DNA of 64,000 nucleotides. Source: Telopea speciosissima (lineage: Eukaryota; Streptophyta; Magnoliopsida; Proteales; Proteaceae). The stretch covers positions 33,579,501 to 33,643,500 of the forward strand of contig NC_057916.1 in NCBI RefSeq assembly GCF_018873765.1, read 5' to 3'. The first letter of the stretch is position 1, and each line of letters starts with the position of its first letter. Under the pieces are notes generated by a model. The model did no database searches. It was given only the letters and a program-made list of their open reading frames with translations, and was not told where the DNA came from. The position numbers and the translations under genes are program-made. Below, in pieces: positions 44,836-57,320 of the stretch.

Positions 44836-45898
44836 TGATCAACCAAAGAGTGAGATCAAAAATTTTGGTGTTTATACACATTTTGAGTTGTATATAGTAG
44901 AGATGATAGTATTTTGATGTAAATGCACAGATACAGTTTTAGAAATGTAACAGATTAGAGAAGTTTTCAGTATGAGATGACTGATGCTAACATTTAGAGC
45001 TGTTTATAGAAATATTTAAAGTATTTCTATTGTGTATTACTGACAGATTCACATATGTTACCATAATACCATAACCCACATCAGTGAGTATTAGTCATGA
45101 ATGAATAAGTGGACTCGATTGATTGATTGAGAGAGAGAGAGAAAGTTTTTGTCAGTCAAACCCAATTGGTTAATTGGTTTTGTAAGTCAAACCTGGGCCA
45201 GTGGTAGAGAAAGAGAGAGATCTTGTCAGAAACTTAATTGTTTCATTGGTTAGGTAAGTCAAGCCTGGGCCAGTGGTGTGGGTCAAGTTTAACAACTGTG
45301 TCGTTGAGAACTTGTGAAGCAAATAATTAGAGAAGATAGCCCAAATCCACGTGAAGTGGATCCTCCACTCTGTGACAATGTGTGGTTCCATACTATGAAT
45401 GCTCTATAGCTGATGACAGATGATGCTTAAGTTAATATTGATTATTGACACCACATTGTAGAGTGGAGGACAGGAGATGGAAAGATTTAATTTGCACCAA
45501 CTTATTTTCGGCTGTAGTGATCCCAGATTAGTTCAATCCAAAGCACAGTTGAGACTTAAAAGTCTTCAAATTGGTAACACTAGTAAAAAAAGAGGAATGA
45601 TAATGTCGGCCGGCGGCATGGTCGAGGTGGGAGGTGGGAGGTGGGTGGGCAATAATTGGCTGTGGCGTGCTGGAGAGGGTGGGAAAGAATATCGGGAGGG
45701 TATTTTTGAACATACCAAAACCTAAGAGGGGTTTACCATTTGTGAACCCTAAGATGATGAATCGATCGGTCTCTATGAATGGAGGGAAACTTAGTAAATA
45801 GTTTCTCAATAATATTTCGTTGTATTTTCTTCATGTGATCATTTACATTTCCATAGTGGTAAATTTCTCCTTGATTACCCATCTTCAAAGAATTTTAT
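44836..45898. other. Upstream region of the receptor kinase, no recognised genes
   Basis: It contains an ag-rich microsatellite (about 45127-45145) and two similar segments (about 45152-45210 and 45225-45285) sharing aagtcaa.cctgggccagtgg. Nothing else was identified. Confidence 0.5.
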
Positions 45899-45906
45899 TA
45901 TAAATA
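45899..45906 (+). promoter_or_regulatory. TATA box of the receptor kinase gene
   Basis: TATAAATA lies 70-77 bp before the chosen start codon, a plausible core-promoter position with transcription starting near 45930. Confidence 0.5.
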
Positions 45907-45941
45907 TCCCAAACCACTACTTCATTTGCTCACAGCCACCC

Positions 45942-46145
45942 ATGCCAATAGAAACCATTGCAAAAACCCTAAAGCATGACTTGCTCTTCTCCCGTTGCCT
46001 TCATGATGAGAACCCTTTTCTTCTCCCTCTCACTCTTAGCTGTCTTCTTACTTGTCTTGTTGCTCCTTATTTCACCTGTTTCCATTTCTACTACTGCATA
46101 TGCCTTTGCTTCTACCACTCATACCCCAACCATCACTGCTTCTGA
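45942..46145 (+). other. Upstream reading frame overlapping the kinase start
   Basis: An ATG 34 bp before the kinase start opens a 67-codon frame out of phase with the main gene and ends inside its signal-peptide region. If the transcript begins near 45930, this uORF would precede the main start and could reduce translation. No conserved peptide is recognised. Confidence 0.3.
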
Positions 46146-49100
46146 GCAAGCAAAGGCTCTGTTAAAGTGGAAAGCCAGCCTCCTCCAAAACCAAACCCCA
46201 CACTCTGATCTTCTGCCTTCTTGGACACTCACCAATTTTTCTTCTTCCCATTCCCATTCCCAAATTTGCAATTGGGTTGGTATTGTTTGCAATCAGCTTG
46301 GCAGAGTCTCCCACATAAAATTATGGGATATGGGTTTGCTAGGTACGCTCAAAAGCTTCAACTTCTCTTCTTTCCCTGATCTTGTTCATCTTCAACTCAC
46401 CAATTTTACTCTCTTTGGCACCATTCCATTTCAGATAAGTAGCCTTTTCAAACTTAGACACCTAGGTCTGTCTTACAATCAACTCTATGGTGAAATTCCA
46501 TCAGAGATCACTATGCTAACAAGTCTTCAATTCTTGTATCTTGGTGTTAATTATCTTAATGGCTCCATACCATCAGATATAGGAAAGATACATCATCTAA
46601 TAGAACTAGATGTGGGTAACAACAATCTTACTGGTTCAATCCCTGCATCTTTGGGTGATTTGTACAATCTTAATTTTTTAGCACTCTTTGGTAATTCACT
46701 TTCTGGTTCTATTCCTGTACAAATAGGAAACTTGAAAAATCTAACTGAGTTATATATGTACAGTAATCCTCTAACAGGATCCATTCCCTCCACATTTGGG
46801 AACTTAACCAAGCTGACCAACTTATATCTGTATCAGAATAATCTTTCTGGTCCAATCCCTTCAGAAATTGGAAACTTGGCATGCCTTGAAATGTTAGATC
46901 TATCTGAAAATCTTCTCACAGGTTCAATTCCAAACACTATGGGAAACTTGACCAAGTTATCCATATTGTACTTGTTTGAAAATCAATTATCTGGCATCAT
47001 ACCTACAACTATGGGAAATTTGAAAAATCTGGTTGAGTTATATATGTACAGTAATTCTCTAACAGGATCCATCCCCTCCATGTTTGGGAACTTAACCAAC
47101 CTGACCAATTTATATCTGTATCAGAATAATCTTTCTGGTCCCATTCCTTTAGAAATTGGAAACTTGGCATCCCTTGTAAATTTAGATCTCTCTGGAAATT
47201 TTCTGACAAGTTCGATTCCACTCACTTTTGGAAACTTGTCCAAGTTGGAGGCATTGTTTTTGCATGAAAATCAATTATCTGGTATCATCCCTGCTTCTGT
47301 GGGTAATTTGAATAAGTTGGAGGAACTGGAATTGTATGAAAATCAGTTATCTGGCATCATCCCAGAATCCATAGGTAATTTGAGCAAGTTGAAGGCTTTA
47401 GGACTCTTTGATAATCAGTTTTCGGGTTCTATTCCTCAGGAAATAGGAAATCTAAAACAATTATCTCATCTACAAATTTATGACAACAATTTCTCTGGCA
47501 ATTTACCGAGACAATTATGCGTTGGTGGATCACTTGTACTTCTCATTGCAAATAACAATAGTTTTACAGGTCCCATCTCGAAAGGCTTGAGAAATTGCAC
47601 AAGCTTATTGAGAGTTCGACTAGAAAACAACCAACTGAAGGGAAATATATCACAAGTTTTTGGTTCTTATCCGCATTTGGATTACATTGATCTGAGCAAT
47701 AACAATTTGTATGGTGAGATTTCATCAAATTGGGGAAAGTGCCCAAATCTTACAAGCCTACGAATGTCAAGAAATGAGATTACTGGTAGGATACCTCCAG
47801 AACTTGGGAAGTCATCTCAACTACAACGACTTGACCTTTCTTCCAATCGTTTAATTGGAGAGATTCCAAAGGCATTATTGGAAATGAAGGCTTTGTCAAG
47901 CCTGAATTTGAGCCACAACTATCTTTCAGGTAGGTTGTCATCGGAAATTGGAAAGTTGTCCAACTTAGAAGATCTTGACCTGTCAGCCAACAATCTAACT
48001 GGACCTATTCCGGAGCAGCTTGGAGATTGCTTCAAATTGATTTACCTACACTTGGGTAAGAATAGATTTAATGGAAGCATTCCCAAACGAATAGGTAACT
48101 TGATTTCACTACAACTTCTAATGGATCTTAGTCATAATGAACTCTTGGGAGAGATACCTTTAGAGATTGGGCAATTGCAAAGGCTGGAAACTTTAAATCT
48201 TTCACGCAATATACTCTCTGGTTCCATTCCCTCATCAATGGAAGAGATGTTGAGTTTGACATCCATTGACATATCATACAATGAGTTGGAAGGTCCGATT
48301 CCCAATATTAAAGCCTTCAAAGATGCTCCTAGAGAGGCTTTTACAAATAATAAAGCTTTGTGTGGCAATGCTGCAAAAAGTTTGCCCTCTTGCAATTCGT
48401 CAGTGATAGAGAAGAGGAATACTAAAAAGAAACACAAGGTCATCATTTATTTCTTACTTCCTATTTTGAGTGCAATGCTTCTACTATCCATAGTTATAGG
48501 AATTGCTTGGGTTTTTCAAAGAAAGACCAAGAAAAAGATAGAAATGGGACAAACGGAAAGAATTGATCAGAGAGATCTATTCGCAATATGTAACTATGAT
48601 GGTAGAATTGTGTATGAAAATATCATTGAGGCCACAGAGAACTTTGATGACAAGCACTGCATTGGGAAGGGAGGATATGGAAGTGTTTACAAAGCAAATT
48701 TATCTACTGGTCAATTGGTAGCTGTGAAGAAGCTTCATCCAGTACAAGAGGATGCTGACATGGTCAACAAAAAACAGTTTACAAATGAGATTCGTGCATT
48801 AACTGAAATACGACACAAAAACATTGTGAAATTGTATGGTTTTTGTTCACAAGCACGACACTCATTTTTGGTTTATGAGTATTTGGAAAGGGGAAGTTTG
48901 GCAAAGATCCTAGGAGATGCAGAGAGGGCAACGGAGTTTGATTGGATCAAGAGAATAAGTGTAATCAAAGGTGTGGCCAATGCACTATCTTACATGCACA
49001 ATGATTGCTCACCACCAATAATTCATAGAGATATATCTGGTAGCAATATTTTGTTGGATTCAAAGTATGAGGCTCATGTGGCAGACTTCGGCATTGCAAG

Positions 49101-50112
49101 GCTTCTAATGCCCGATTCAAGTAATTGGACTTCACTTGCAGGCACTTATGGCTATCTTCCTCCAGGTAATGCATTTATTTCTTTTACGTAAGACACAAAA
49201 TCCTATATTTCTCAATAATGCCAACTTAATTAATAATAATATAGTTGGATTCCTTTGTTTCTTTATTCAGGTTATCATAATTTGATCGATTTTGCAAATA
49301 TATGACTTTTATTTTATTTTTTTTTATGAATATTTTTATAGAAAAAAATTTAGCATCGAAGTTATAATTCCTTTTTATAAAAAAAAAATTTATTTTGTAT
49401 TTGATTTTTTTTTGGTAAATGCTTTTATAGAGAGAGTTTGACATTGATATGTTGTAATAACTTTTTTTCTTGTACAAATTTTTTATAGAAAACTTCTAGT
49501 AGTGATTATTTATAATTCATTTATTTTTAAATTTTTTGATTGTTATGATGATATAATATATCTCGTAATTTCTATAGCTTAGTTTCAAAGGGTTTACTGA
49601 CGTATTACAAGTCTAACAAATGCGACTCTCGTTCAATCATTTATTCCAAGTCATCAACAACTAAGGTATTCTCTATAAATGTATTATAATGTCTAAGAAA
49701 CATCCATAACAAAGATTGACTAACTTTCTTTTTCACAGAGTGTGCTTATACAATGAAGGTGACAGAAAAGTGTGATGTGTATAGTTTTGGTGTGGTAACA
49801 ATAGAAACACTAATGGGAAGGCACCCTGGTGAGCTCCTTTCATCTTTATCACTGTCATCATCATCAGCTATGCAGACCATGATGTTGAAAGATATTTTGG
49901 ATCAACGGCTCCCTCTTCCCATAGCTGAAATTTATGGAGCGGTGGTTTCTATTGTAAAAATGGCATTTACATGCTTGGATGCTAATCCCCAATCTCGACC
50001 AACCATGAAACATGTGTCTCATGAGCTATCATCTCACAAGCCATTTTTTATTGAGTCATTTCACACAGTCTCATTAGGAGAATTATTGCATGGAGGAAAA
50101 GTACTCAAGTAG
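45976..50112 (+). CDS. LRR receptor-like kinase, MIK2-like type, two exons, apparently intact
   Basis: Exon 1 is 45976-49165 and exon 2 is 49739-50112 (GT-AG, 573 bp AT-rich intron); they join in frame to 1,187 codons ending in TAG. The protein has a hydrophobic signal segment ([19 protein letters not shown]), an N-terminal cap ([18 protein letters not shown]), about 27 leucine-rich repeats of 24 residues (LxxLxLxxNxLxGxIPxxIGNL), a transmembrane helix near residues 822-846 ([19 protein letters not shown]) and a kinase domain. The kinase has [11 protein letters not shown] (~896), VAVKK (~917), [12 protein letters not shown] (~1017), DFGIAR (~1037), PPEC in place of APE, and CDVYSFGV. Catalytic Lys, HRD and DFG are present. 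Relatives are plasma-membrane receptors for secreted peptides in defence or growth; the ligand here is unknown. A second Met ten residues in (MMRTLFFS) is an alternative start. Confidence 0.93.
46728..47170 (+). repeat. Internal duplication of four LRRs in the receptor kinase
   Basis: The sequence from about 46728 recurs about 288 bp later (four 72 bp repeats). The shared peptide pieces ELYMYSN.LTGSIPS.FGNLT and [20 protein letters not shown] are nearly identical at DNA level. Confidence 0.85.
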
Positions 50113-50827
50113 ATTCAAGCTCGTCTTTCTTGCTAGAGACATTCAATATGTGATTAATATATCAAATATAATCCTTATTATGTTTCTTTCTTTTTTGTCT
50201 AATAATCTTAGCATTTTTTCAAGACGAAGTTATGTGCCAAATATATTTTAGTTGTTGTTTTCATTGTAATTTTACATACTACTGCTAAGAAAGTGGAAAT
50301 CTAATGATTCTTCTATGTCCAATCGTTTCTTTCATTTTCTTTCTTCCACAGAATGTTTATTCATATCATTAAAGTTATTCAGTTTCTCTATTTTGTATTG
50401 GACTTTAGGAGTTGCCAATCGGCAAAGAGAGCAAATCTTCTTTGCCATCTCCTCAATTTTGATTGAGAGAGAGTGGAAAATGCAATGTCTAATGGTCCCC
50501 CAGGCTATGTTCTAGGGTCTTCAAAAGGAATAGGAAATAATAGTTTTCGAAATAGCAGATTGATCGACAGAGTAAAAGAAACAAATTCTCACTTTATGCT
50601 AGCTCTTTTGCCCCAAACTGGCAGCTCATTGCTAACTATGGGAACCATCTTAATGGGTATATTTGGTGTCTTTGGGACACCTCCAAATTTACTATTACTG
50701 CCCTATCGCAATCGACGAATCAATACATTCATCTTGTTGTTTATAATTCTCAACATAATATGAATTTCTATTTAACTGTTGTTTATGCTTCAAATGATGC
50801 AAATGATAGACTTACCCTATGGCCAAA
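50113..50827. other. 3' flank of the receptor kinase, no recognised gene
   Basis: It contains the kinase 3' UTR. An open frame at 50473-50763 (MENAMSNGPPGYVLG...) is not recognised. Confidence 0.4.
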
Positions 50828-51345
50828 TGATGTAGAGAAGATTTTTAGAGAATTCCTTGATCGGTTGGACCGACAGAAGTTGACCCGATCAGGTCGAAGG
50901 TATTAACTTTCCATCTCAACTTTCGAGGGTCATAACTTTTTCGTTAGGATGGAGTTATGGGAGCCATAATATGTTTTCGAAAATGGAATTCAGTATTCTA
51001 CAGGAAATTTTATTCAATTTATTAATTGGACTGAAGTTTCAGAACCAAATTCACACATTTATTGGTGCAGCCTCCAAAGTTGTATGTGATTTTAGAATAG
51101 TATTTTCCTATTTTTTTTTTCTATATTATTTCATTTCTTGTTTTACTTAGGTTTCCTTTTCCTTTATAATTCAACCTCCTTATATAAGGGTTGTTGTGGA
51201 CAAAATAAAATCATCTTGAGTTTATGAATCAAATTGCTTTGTTTGCTCTTCTTTCTCATTGGAATTAATGTTTTGGTTACCTTGAGGATTCGAGGGTCAT
51301 GAGTGCTAAAACGACATCTAACCCCTATACTTCCCTACTGCATCA
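50828..51345 (+). mobile_element. Putative solo LTR, 518 bp
   Basis: The ends TGATGTAG and CTGCATCA are perfect inverted LTR termini. A tccttatataagggttg promoter-like stretch at about 51177-51193 lies where an LTR TATA box would. No target duplication and no internal genes. Confidence 0.55.
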
Positions 51346-51364
51346 TTGGACCTCAAAAACTTAG

Positions 51365-52560
51365 TTCCAAATTTGAATGATTGTGCTTGGGGATTCTTGG
51401 TGATTTTAGTGTTGTCCGGTCCTCTCTTGAAAAACAGGGGGTGACCCAACCAATTCAAACTAGGTGGATGCCTTTAACAATTGCATGCATTGATGATCTG
51501 GGAATGGCTGACCTTAAGTTGTCTGGGAGTTTATATACTTGGAATAATAGAAGGATACGAGATTCTCGCATTTTATGCAAATTGGATAAAGTGTTGGTCA
51601 ATGACAAGTGGTTTGATGTTTATAGCTGTTTTTAAACTTCACTTTGGAAATCAAAGCCTATCTGACCATAGCCAATCCAACCTTACCTATCCTTTGGTCC
51701 CAAACCCTTCAAATCATTCAAAATGTGGACCTCCCATACTGATTTCCTTAGAGTTGTTAAAAAGGGTTGGAGCTAGCCGGTTACCCCTAATTGCCCTCCC
51801 CTCTTCATCCTTGCTTAGAGACTCAAGAATGGAAAGAAATATTTATGAAGTTGGAATGATGAAACCTTCAGAAATTTTGACAATTGTATCCTCCAATGCT
51901 CCTGAGATCTTAATTCAATCCAACTATCTCTTCAACATGATAATTTCAACATGCATCTCCCTGCCCCTTAAGGAAAAGAATCTCTTTTCCAAACTCACCT
52001 CCCGTCTTGCCAACAGAGAGAGCTTGGTCAAGCAGAAATATAGAATCATTTGGCTTAAGTTTGGAGACTCTAATACTAGCTTCTTCCACAGAATATCCTT
52101 CAAGTATTATATTAATTCCAACACCATATCCTCCGGCCTTAAAGTTAGAAATGGTGCCGTCTTGAATTTTGTTGAGGAAATTAAACATGAGATTGTGGAC
52201 TATTTCAAGGACCTATTCTACCCTACTTATCTCCAAGCTAATTTTCTCTTCCCTTCCTGTAGACAAAATCCTTTCCAATGAGCAAAAAAACTCTACTAGA
52301 GCTCCTCTCTCCCTCAAGGAAATAACTATAGCCATTAAGTCCTAAACGCTAAATAAGTCTCCTGACCCGAATGCTTCACTGTCGAATTCTTCCTTTCTTT
52401 CTGGGACATTGTAAGAGATGATCTATCAAAACCATCTAGACCTTCTTCACCGATCTTACTCAGAGTTAGTTGGTTAAACTAGAGCTTTATCTATCTCATC
52501 CCAAAGAGTCTAGGCCCAAAATTTGTTCTTGATTTTATGTCGGAGATATGGCAATGGGAT
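51365..52560 (+). pseudogene. LINE ORF2 fragment: endonuclease end and start of reverse transcriptase
   Basis: Pieces in two or three frames read WGILGDFSVVRSSLEKQGV, IDDLGMADLKLSGSLYTWNN, ILCKLDKVLVNDKWFDV, then HFGNQSLSDHSQSNLT, KFGDSNTSFFHRISF and EIVDYFKDLFYPTY. This order is that of the apurinic endonuclease C-terminus and linker of plant LINE-1 ORF2. Frameshifts interrupt it, and the polymerase core is missing. Confidence 0.88.
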
Positions 52561-52679
52561 TGTCATTGTTGTCAAGATCGATCAATACACTCAAATAGTG
52601 GTAATCCAATGCTCAGTACAATCAGCTATATATGTATGAGAAATGTTATTGATGATGTGGCACTAGGCAATATTGGAAT

Positions 52680-53660
52680 GATGTAAAGGTGACATAGCAG
52701 TGTTCACGATAGTATCCACAATTGTCTGACAAGTTTGACAGTGTTTTCTGATGATGCGCATTGTTTACAAGTGTTTCCAACAATGTTTTACATGCCAGGG
52801 GCATTCTAGTAATTTTGCATAGTGTTCCGATATGGCCTGGTATGTTATTGGTGATTATTGAGGTGTTTAGTGGTTTCAGGTGTTTTGAAAGTGTTTGGTT
52901 GTGTCGGAGCTTAGATGCCCAGGGGCATTATTATAATTTTGCATATGTTCTGACATGCCACAGTATGGATTGGTATGTTTCTGCTAGTTATTGATATGTT
53001 TGACATGGCAGTCAGTTTCAGATGGGTTTAGTATGGTTACGGTTAGGGCTGCAACAGGGTCGGGTTGGGCCGGGCTTTATAGAACCCTAGCCCAATCCTA
53101 AGTCCCCTTAGCTGGGCCTAAGCCCGACCCCACCCTAACTTAGGGCCAGAAAAATCCAAGCACGACTCGCCCTCGGGGTCGGGCCGGGCCGACCCTAATT
53201 GGCCCCGATCATGAGGAGGGGAAAGAAATGCATGGGTTGGAATGGGTGGGAAGAACTTATTAATTTTACATAAAATAAAAATATAATAAATTATATTATA
53301 ACACTTATTGTCTTCATATATAGTATATTATATAAAAAATGTGGGTGAAATTTAAAGTTCATAATGTATAAATTATATCAATATATATTTTATAATATAA
53401 CTTAAATCGAGGTCGGTAGGGAGTCAAGCTTAGCTCGAGGCCTCAACCCTAACCCGACCCGACCTAACTCAGGGCGAAGTTTTCAGCCCTGACCCGCCCT
53501 CGAGGGCCAAATATCTCAGCCTGAGACTCTGTTCGGGCTCGGGCGGGCAGGGCGGGTTCGGTCGGGAGGCCAAACTTGCACCCCTAATTACGGTAGTTGT
53601 GTATACCTCAAGGGTGTTTTCGTAATTTTTCACATGCTCTAGACTCTAGTATTGTTGATG
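52680..53660. repeat. Degenerate tandem repeat (~125-138 bp unit) split by a MITE
   Basis: The block caggggcatt...gtaattttgcat..tgttc recurs at about 52796, 52919 and, after removing the MITE, 53608. Each is followed by ggtatg and gttattga-like stretches. Confidence 0.65.
53044..53586. mobile_element. hAT-type MITE, 543 bp (family H, copy 2)
   Basis: The ends TAGGGCTGCAAC and CTTGCACCCCTA are flanked by GTTACGGT (53036-53043) and ATTACGGT (53587-53594), a 7/8 match. Interior words gggtcgggttgggccgggc and cctcaacccta recur in the other copies. Confidence 0.88.
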
Positions 53661-55316
53661 ATGGGTACAGATGGTCCATGAAGTGATCTGTTTCAACATG
53701 ATTTAGTATGTGCCAGTTATGCAACGGATGATGTATGGATGTGGGTGCATGTGTCATGCATGATAGAGGCATACATACATGTTGCATGATGTACATCAAT
53801 GATGATGAGCAAAAACTATTGATGACCATGACTATTTGGTCAGTAGATTGGAAATGGCCTCGGTGATGATGATCTTCATATGGATGACGTGCATGCAACC
53901 TAGTTGATGGGGTTGCTTTGAATTGATTGTAGTATTGATGTGGGACCTACAAAATACCACGTGGCAAGGTGACAAGGTGCCAGCCTTAGTGGCAAAAAGT
54001 CCAAGTCAAATTGCCCAGCTGGGCATGCATGCAGTAATGGTGGCAGCATAGATGTTATAATGATATTGTATTGCAATGGATGATATGCATGTAAAAAATG
54101 GATCAGTTGTGTATGACATGGCATACCGTCGATCATGTATGTATGTGACCGCTGATGTGGTAGCTTGGTGTGAGGTGACTTAGGTGTCAAAGCATGACAG
54201 GCCAAGTGGCTGCAACACATGGCCGCAGCCAGCCACAAGTACATAACACAAGGGTTGTTGGCCAGACACAACAAATGGGCAGCCAGGAGCTTTCATGGGG
54301 CCAAATGGGTCATATTGCTTGGCATGGCCGTGGCACATTGGTGGGCACGCCCATGGTAGCTCGAAGGTGGCTTGGAATGGGGCTTGGACTGAAAGTCACT
54401 TACCTCATGAATTTTCGTGATTCAACGATGTCTCATTCTGAAAAACCATAAAAAACATAAGAACTACCTTGAGGAAGGGTGGGGTGCCTCATCCCCCTTG
54501 GTGTCATAGCTCTTAACATGACATCATAGTAAGCCACAAGCATCAACAAGGCTATTACTAGCAAGGCACAGTGTGCAAGGTTGGCCTGGCCACGCATGCA
54601 CAATATCACAGGTACTCCATGAGTGGATATTATGGGCAGACACTCGAAGTCGAAGTGGGTGAAATATATTTCTTTTATAGGTTTGGTTACCGATGGGGAC
54701 CACGAGCTAGTGGAAGGCACTATCGTGGCACACTGTTGCGGAAGCACTCAAGATTTTTGTCCAAAGCTTGAGAAATATGAGAAAAATACAAGTTGCCTCT
54801 CTCAAGTCTCAATAGAAAACCTTCATTCTCATCATCAAAACCCCTTCCCCAAAGCATATAGAGAATCCCTAACCTTGTGGAGACAACTAGCTCTTGCAAT
54901 GGTTGATGATGTGACAAAGATTGAAGTAATTCTTCAAGAAACCCTTGCTCTTGAGCAACTTTGTTGAGATTCAGGAGACCTAAGCCTTACTACTTTTCCT
55001 TTCTTGAAAAGAAAACCCCAAAGAATAATCTCCCAAAGGGAAACCCTCTCCTCACTCTCTCTTTTCCTCTTCCCCCCAAATCTCAGTTTTCTCAAAATCC
55101 ACACACTAGCTTTTTCATATAAAACCAAGTGGTCACATGACCACTTAACATCTACATGAGTGGGCCTGAGAAAATGGGCCTGGACAGCCCACAGCCCACA
55201 TACAACAACTCGGTCCTTCCATTGCCTAGATCAACAAGATCCATGAGACGGGCAAGAAAGTGGACAAAAAGCTTCGCATGTTCTCAAGTCCAAAGGTTGA
55301 AAAACCATCTCAGGTA
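53660..55316. other. 1.6 kb without recognised genes
   Basis: Rich in gatgatg and catgcatg words in its left half. Open frames up to about 120 codons on both strands show no known motif. Possibly old retrotransposon sequence. Confidence 0.4.
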
Positions 55317-55601
55317 AGGGTGTTAAACGGTTCGATTTGGTTTAAACCGTTTAATTAAATGGGGTCAAATTAGAAACCATAATCGAACCATTTATTAAAC
55401 AGTTTCACAGTTTCTGTTTTAAATGGTTCGATTTGGTAAACGCTTCTGTTAACTTTTGGCACATTTATGTACATTTAAGAGTATTAAATGGTTCGGTTCG
55501 ATTTAAATCATTTACGTAAACGGCCTCAATTTTGAAACTATAACCGAACCATTTATTAAACGGTTTTATAGTTTCAGTTTCGATTTGATTTTGACACCCT
55601 T
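55317..55601. mobile_element. Foldback element with aagggtgt ends, ~285 bp
   Basis: The ends AAGGGTGTTAAACGG and TTTTGACACCCTT enclose repeated aaatggttcgattt and aaccatttattaaacgg words. No clear target duplication. It resembles the 13036-13711 and 56720-57278 elements in end sequence. Confidence 0.6.
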
Positions 55602-56252
55602 CTTAGGATTCTCAATCCTATGTCGTTCCAACCAACAAGACCAATCGAAAGTTCAAAACTGCCCGATTAAATCCAATACCTGATTGATTGGCTATTATTT
55701 ACTGCATTTCGATTTTAGGATATTTATTTTTTTAGTTAATCGATTAATCTCGGTCCGAGCTAACTAATCTTGCATACCAATCGATTAGGATCAAATGCAC
55801 AAATCCTTCCACAATTCAACCAATTAAGATCGATTAACTTATTAACCTATCCTAATATATTTTGTAACAATGTGGGAGAGGGTTTCCTACACTGCCTGAG
55901 TGCAGTTTCGGACAAATAAGGGAACCCCTTTAGAATCTAGCAAAAGGAATAAGAATATTTATGACATATTTTGCAAAAATATGAGCTTTGAGGACCAATT
56001 TATATAATCCGTGGGTTTCAATCACGAGGCTCGAAGGTTCAATTAATACTAAACCATGGTTACCCAAAAAAAATAAAATTAATACTAATCCATACTTTTT
56101 TTTGGGGGGGTTGACAAAGAACCTGGCCCACCCTTCAAGTAGACCAGACAAACCCTATGCCTTTGGAAGACCTTGCAACCCACATGGACCAGGAAAGCAT
56201 TGGCCTTAAAGAACCATGGGACCTCGAGTGGATCACCTCAAGGGGTGTAGAA

Positions 56253-56480
56253 CAGGGAATTTAGGAATTGGTATCGGATGTGGGATCGATCACAACTGAT
56301 ATCAATTCGGATCAGCCCGTATTGGATGGATTTACTCTTGAATTTGTTTGAAAATTAGTATTTGTAACAATTTGACTCTTGGTTTGTACTGATCCACTGA
56401 TATGGGATTGCTCAGGAATCAATATAGCCCCTGCCAATACCGATGCAAATCGGCAATCTGATACCCATTCCTCTAATCAA
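56253..56480. mobile_element. MITE of family M, copy 3
   Basis: 228 bp. The ends CAGGGAATTTAGGAATTGGT and inverted TTGATTAGAGGAATGGGT continue to gtatcgg. The exact 9 bp duplication GGTGTAGAA flanks it (56244-56252 and 56481-56489). Confidence 0.88.
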
Positions 56481-56544
56481 GGTGTAGAAAAGTAGAACTC
56501 ATGATCTCTGCCTATTGACGCATGGTCTCTTGTTTATCAAAACA

Positions 56545-56547
56545 AAA

Positions 56548-56579
<32 letters not shown>
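56545..56579. repeat. Poly-A tract (~35 bp)
   Basis: An uninterrupted A-run preceded by caaaacaaaac. It may be the tail of an unrecognised retroposon. Confidence 0.9.
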
Positions 56580-56581
<2 letters not shown>

Positions 56582-56719
56582 TTAACCTATACATCTTCCC
56601 TCGAAGATGGGGACCAATATTTAGCTTGAATCCGGACCTGCTGATCCAATCAAAACTAGCAATGTCCAATCCAAGCCACTGATTGCAGAGTAGTAGTCTT
56701 TAAATCTGGCACCAAATTT

Positions 56720-57278
56720 AAGGGTGTCAAAGGATGGACCAAAATTGATCTGTTAAGCTCGAACCAAATCAAAGCGAATCTTTATCGGGTTGGGGTTTTA
56801 TGGAAACAGTATAAATCGAAATCAAACTAGCTCGATCGAATGTACCAATCAAAACTGTAAAGGAGGACGGAACCCGATAAAAAACCGAGACTCCATTGAT
56901 AGTAACTCGATAAGAAACCGAAAACCCCCCAAAAAAATCCCATTGATTGCCCTATGTATATATGTAAAACCGAAAATAGACCGGATTGAACTTGATAGTA
57001 GTCCGATAACAAAAAGTTGATAAGGAAGTGGATTGAAAACGGATCTTTCATAACGGTTTGGTTCCAAGTTGGCCTAGTAACAAACTAAACCCGATTCGAC
57101 TCAATCGAGAAACCAGATGGAAAATCGATAACAAAAAATCGATAATGAACCAGACCAAACCAGATCAAAACTGAAAATGAAATTCTATAATGGTTTGGTT
57201 TCAAGTTAACATAACAATAGACCAAAATGGATTCAACCCCATAAAAACCAGACCGAACTGCATATTGACACACTTTTA
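56720..57278. mobile_element. Foldback element with aagggtgtcaa ends, ~560 bp
   Basis: The left end (T)AAGGGTGTCAA and right end TTGACACACTTTTA enclose repeated aaaccga and cgataa words on both arms. Target duplication not resolved. Confidence 0.6.
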
Positions 57279-57320
57279 ATGAAATTGAAGGGGTTTCCTC
57301 ACATGCACATGGGTTAAGAC

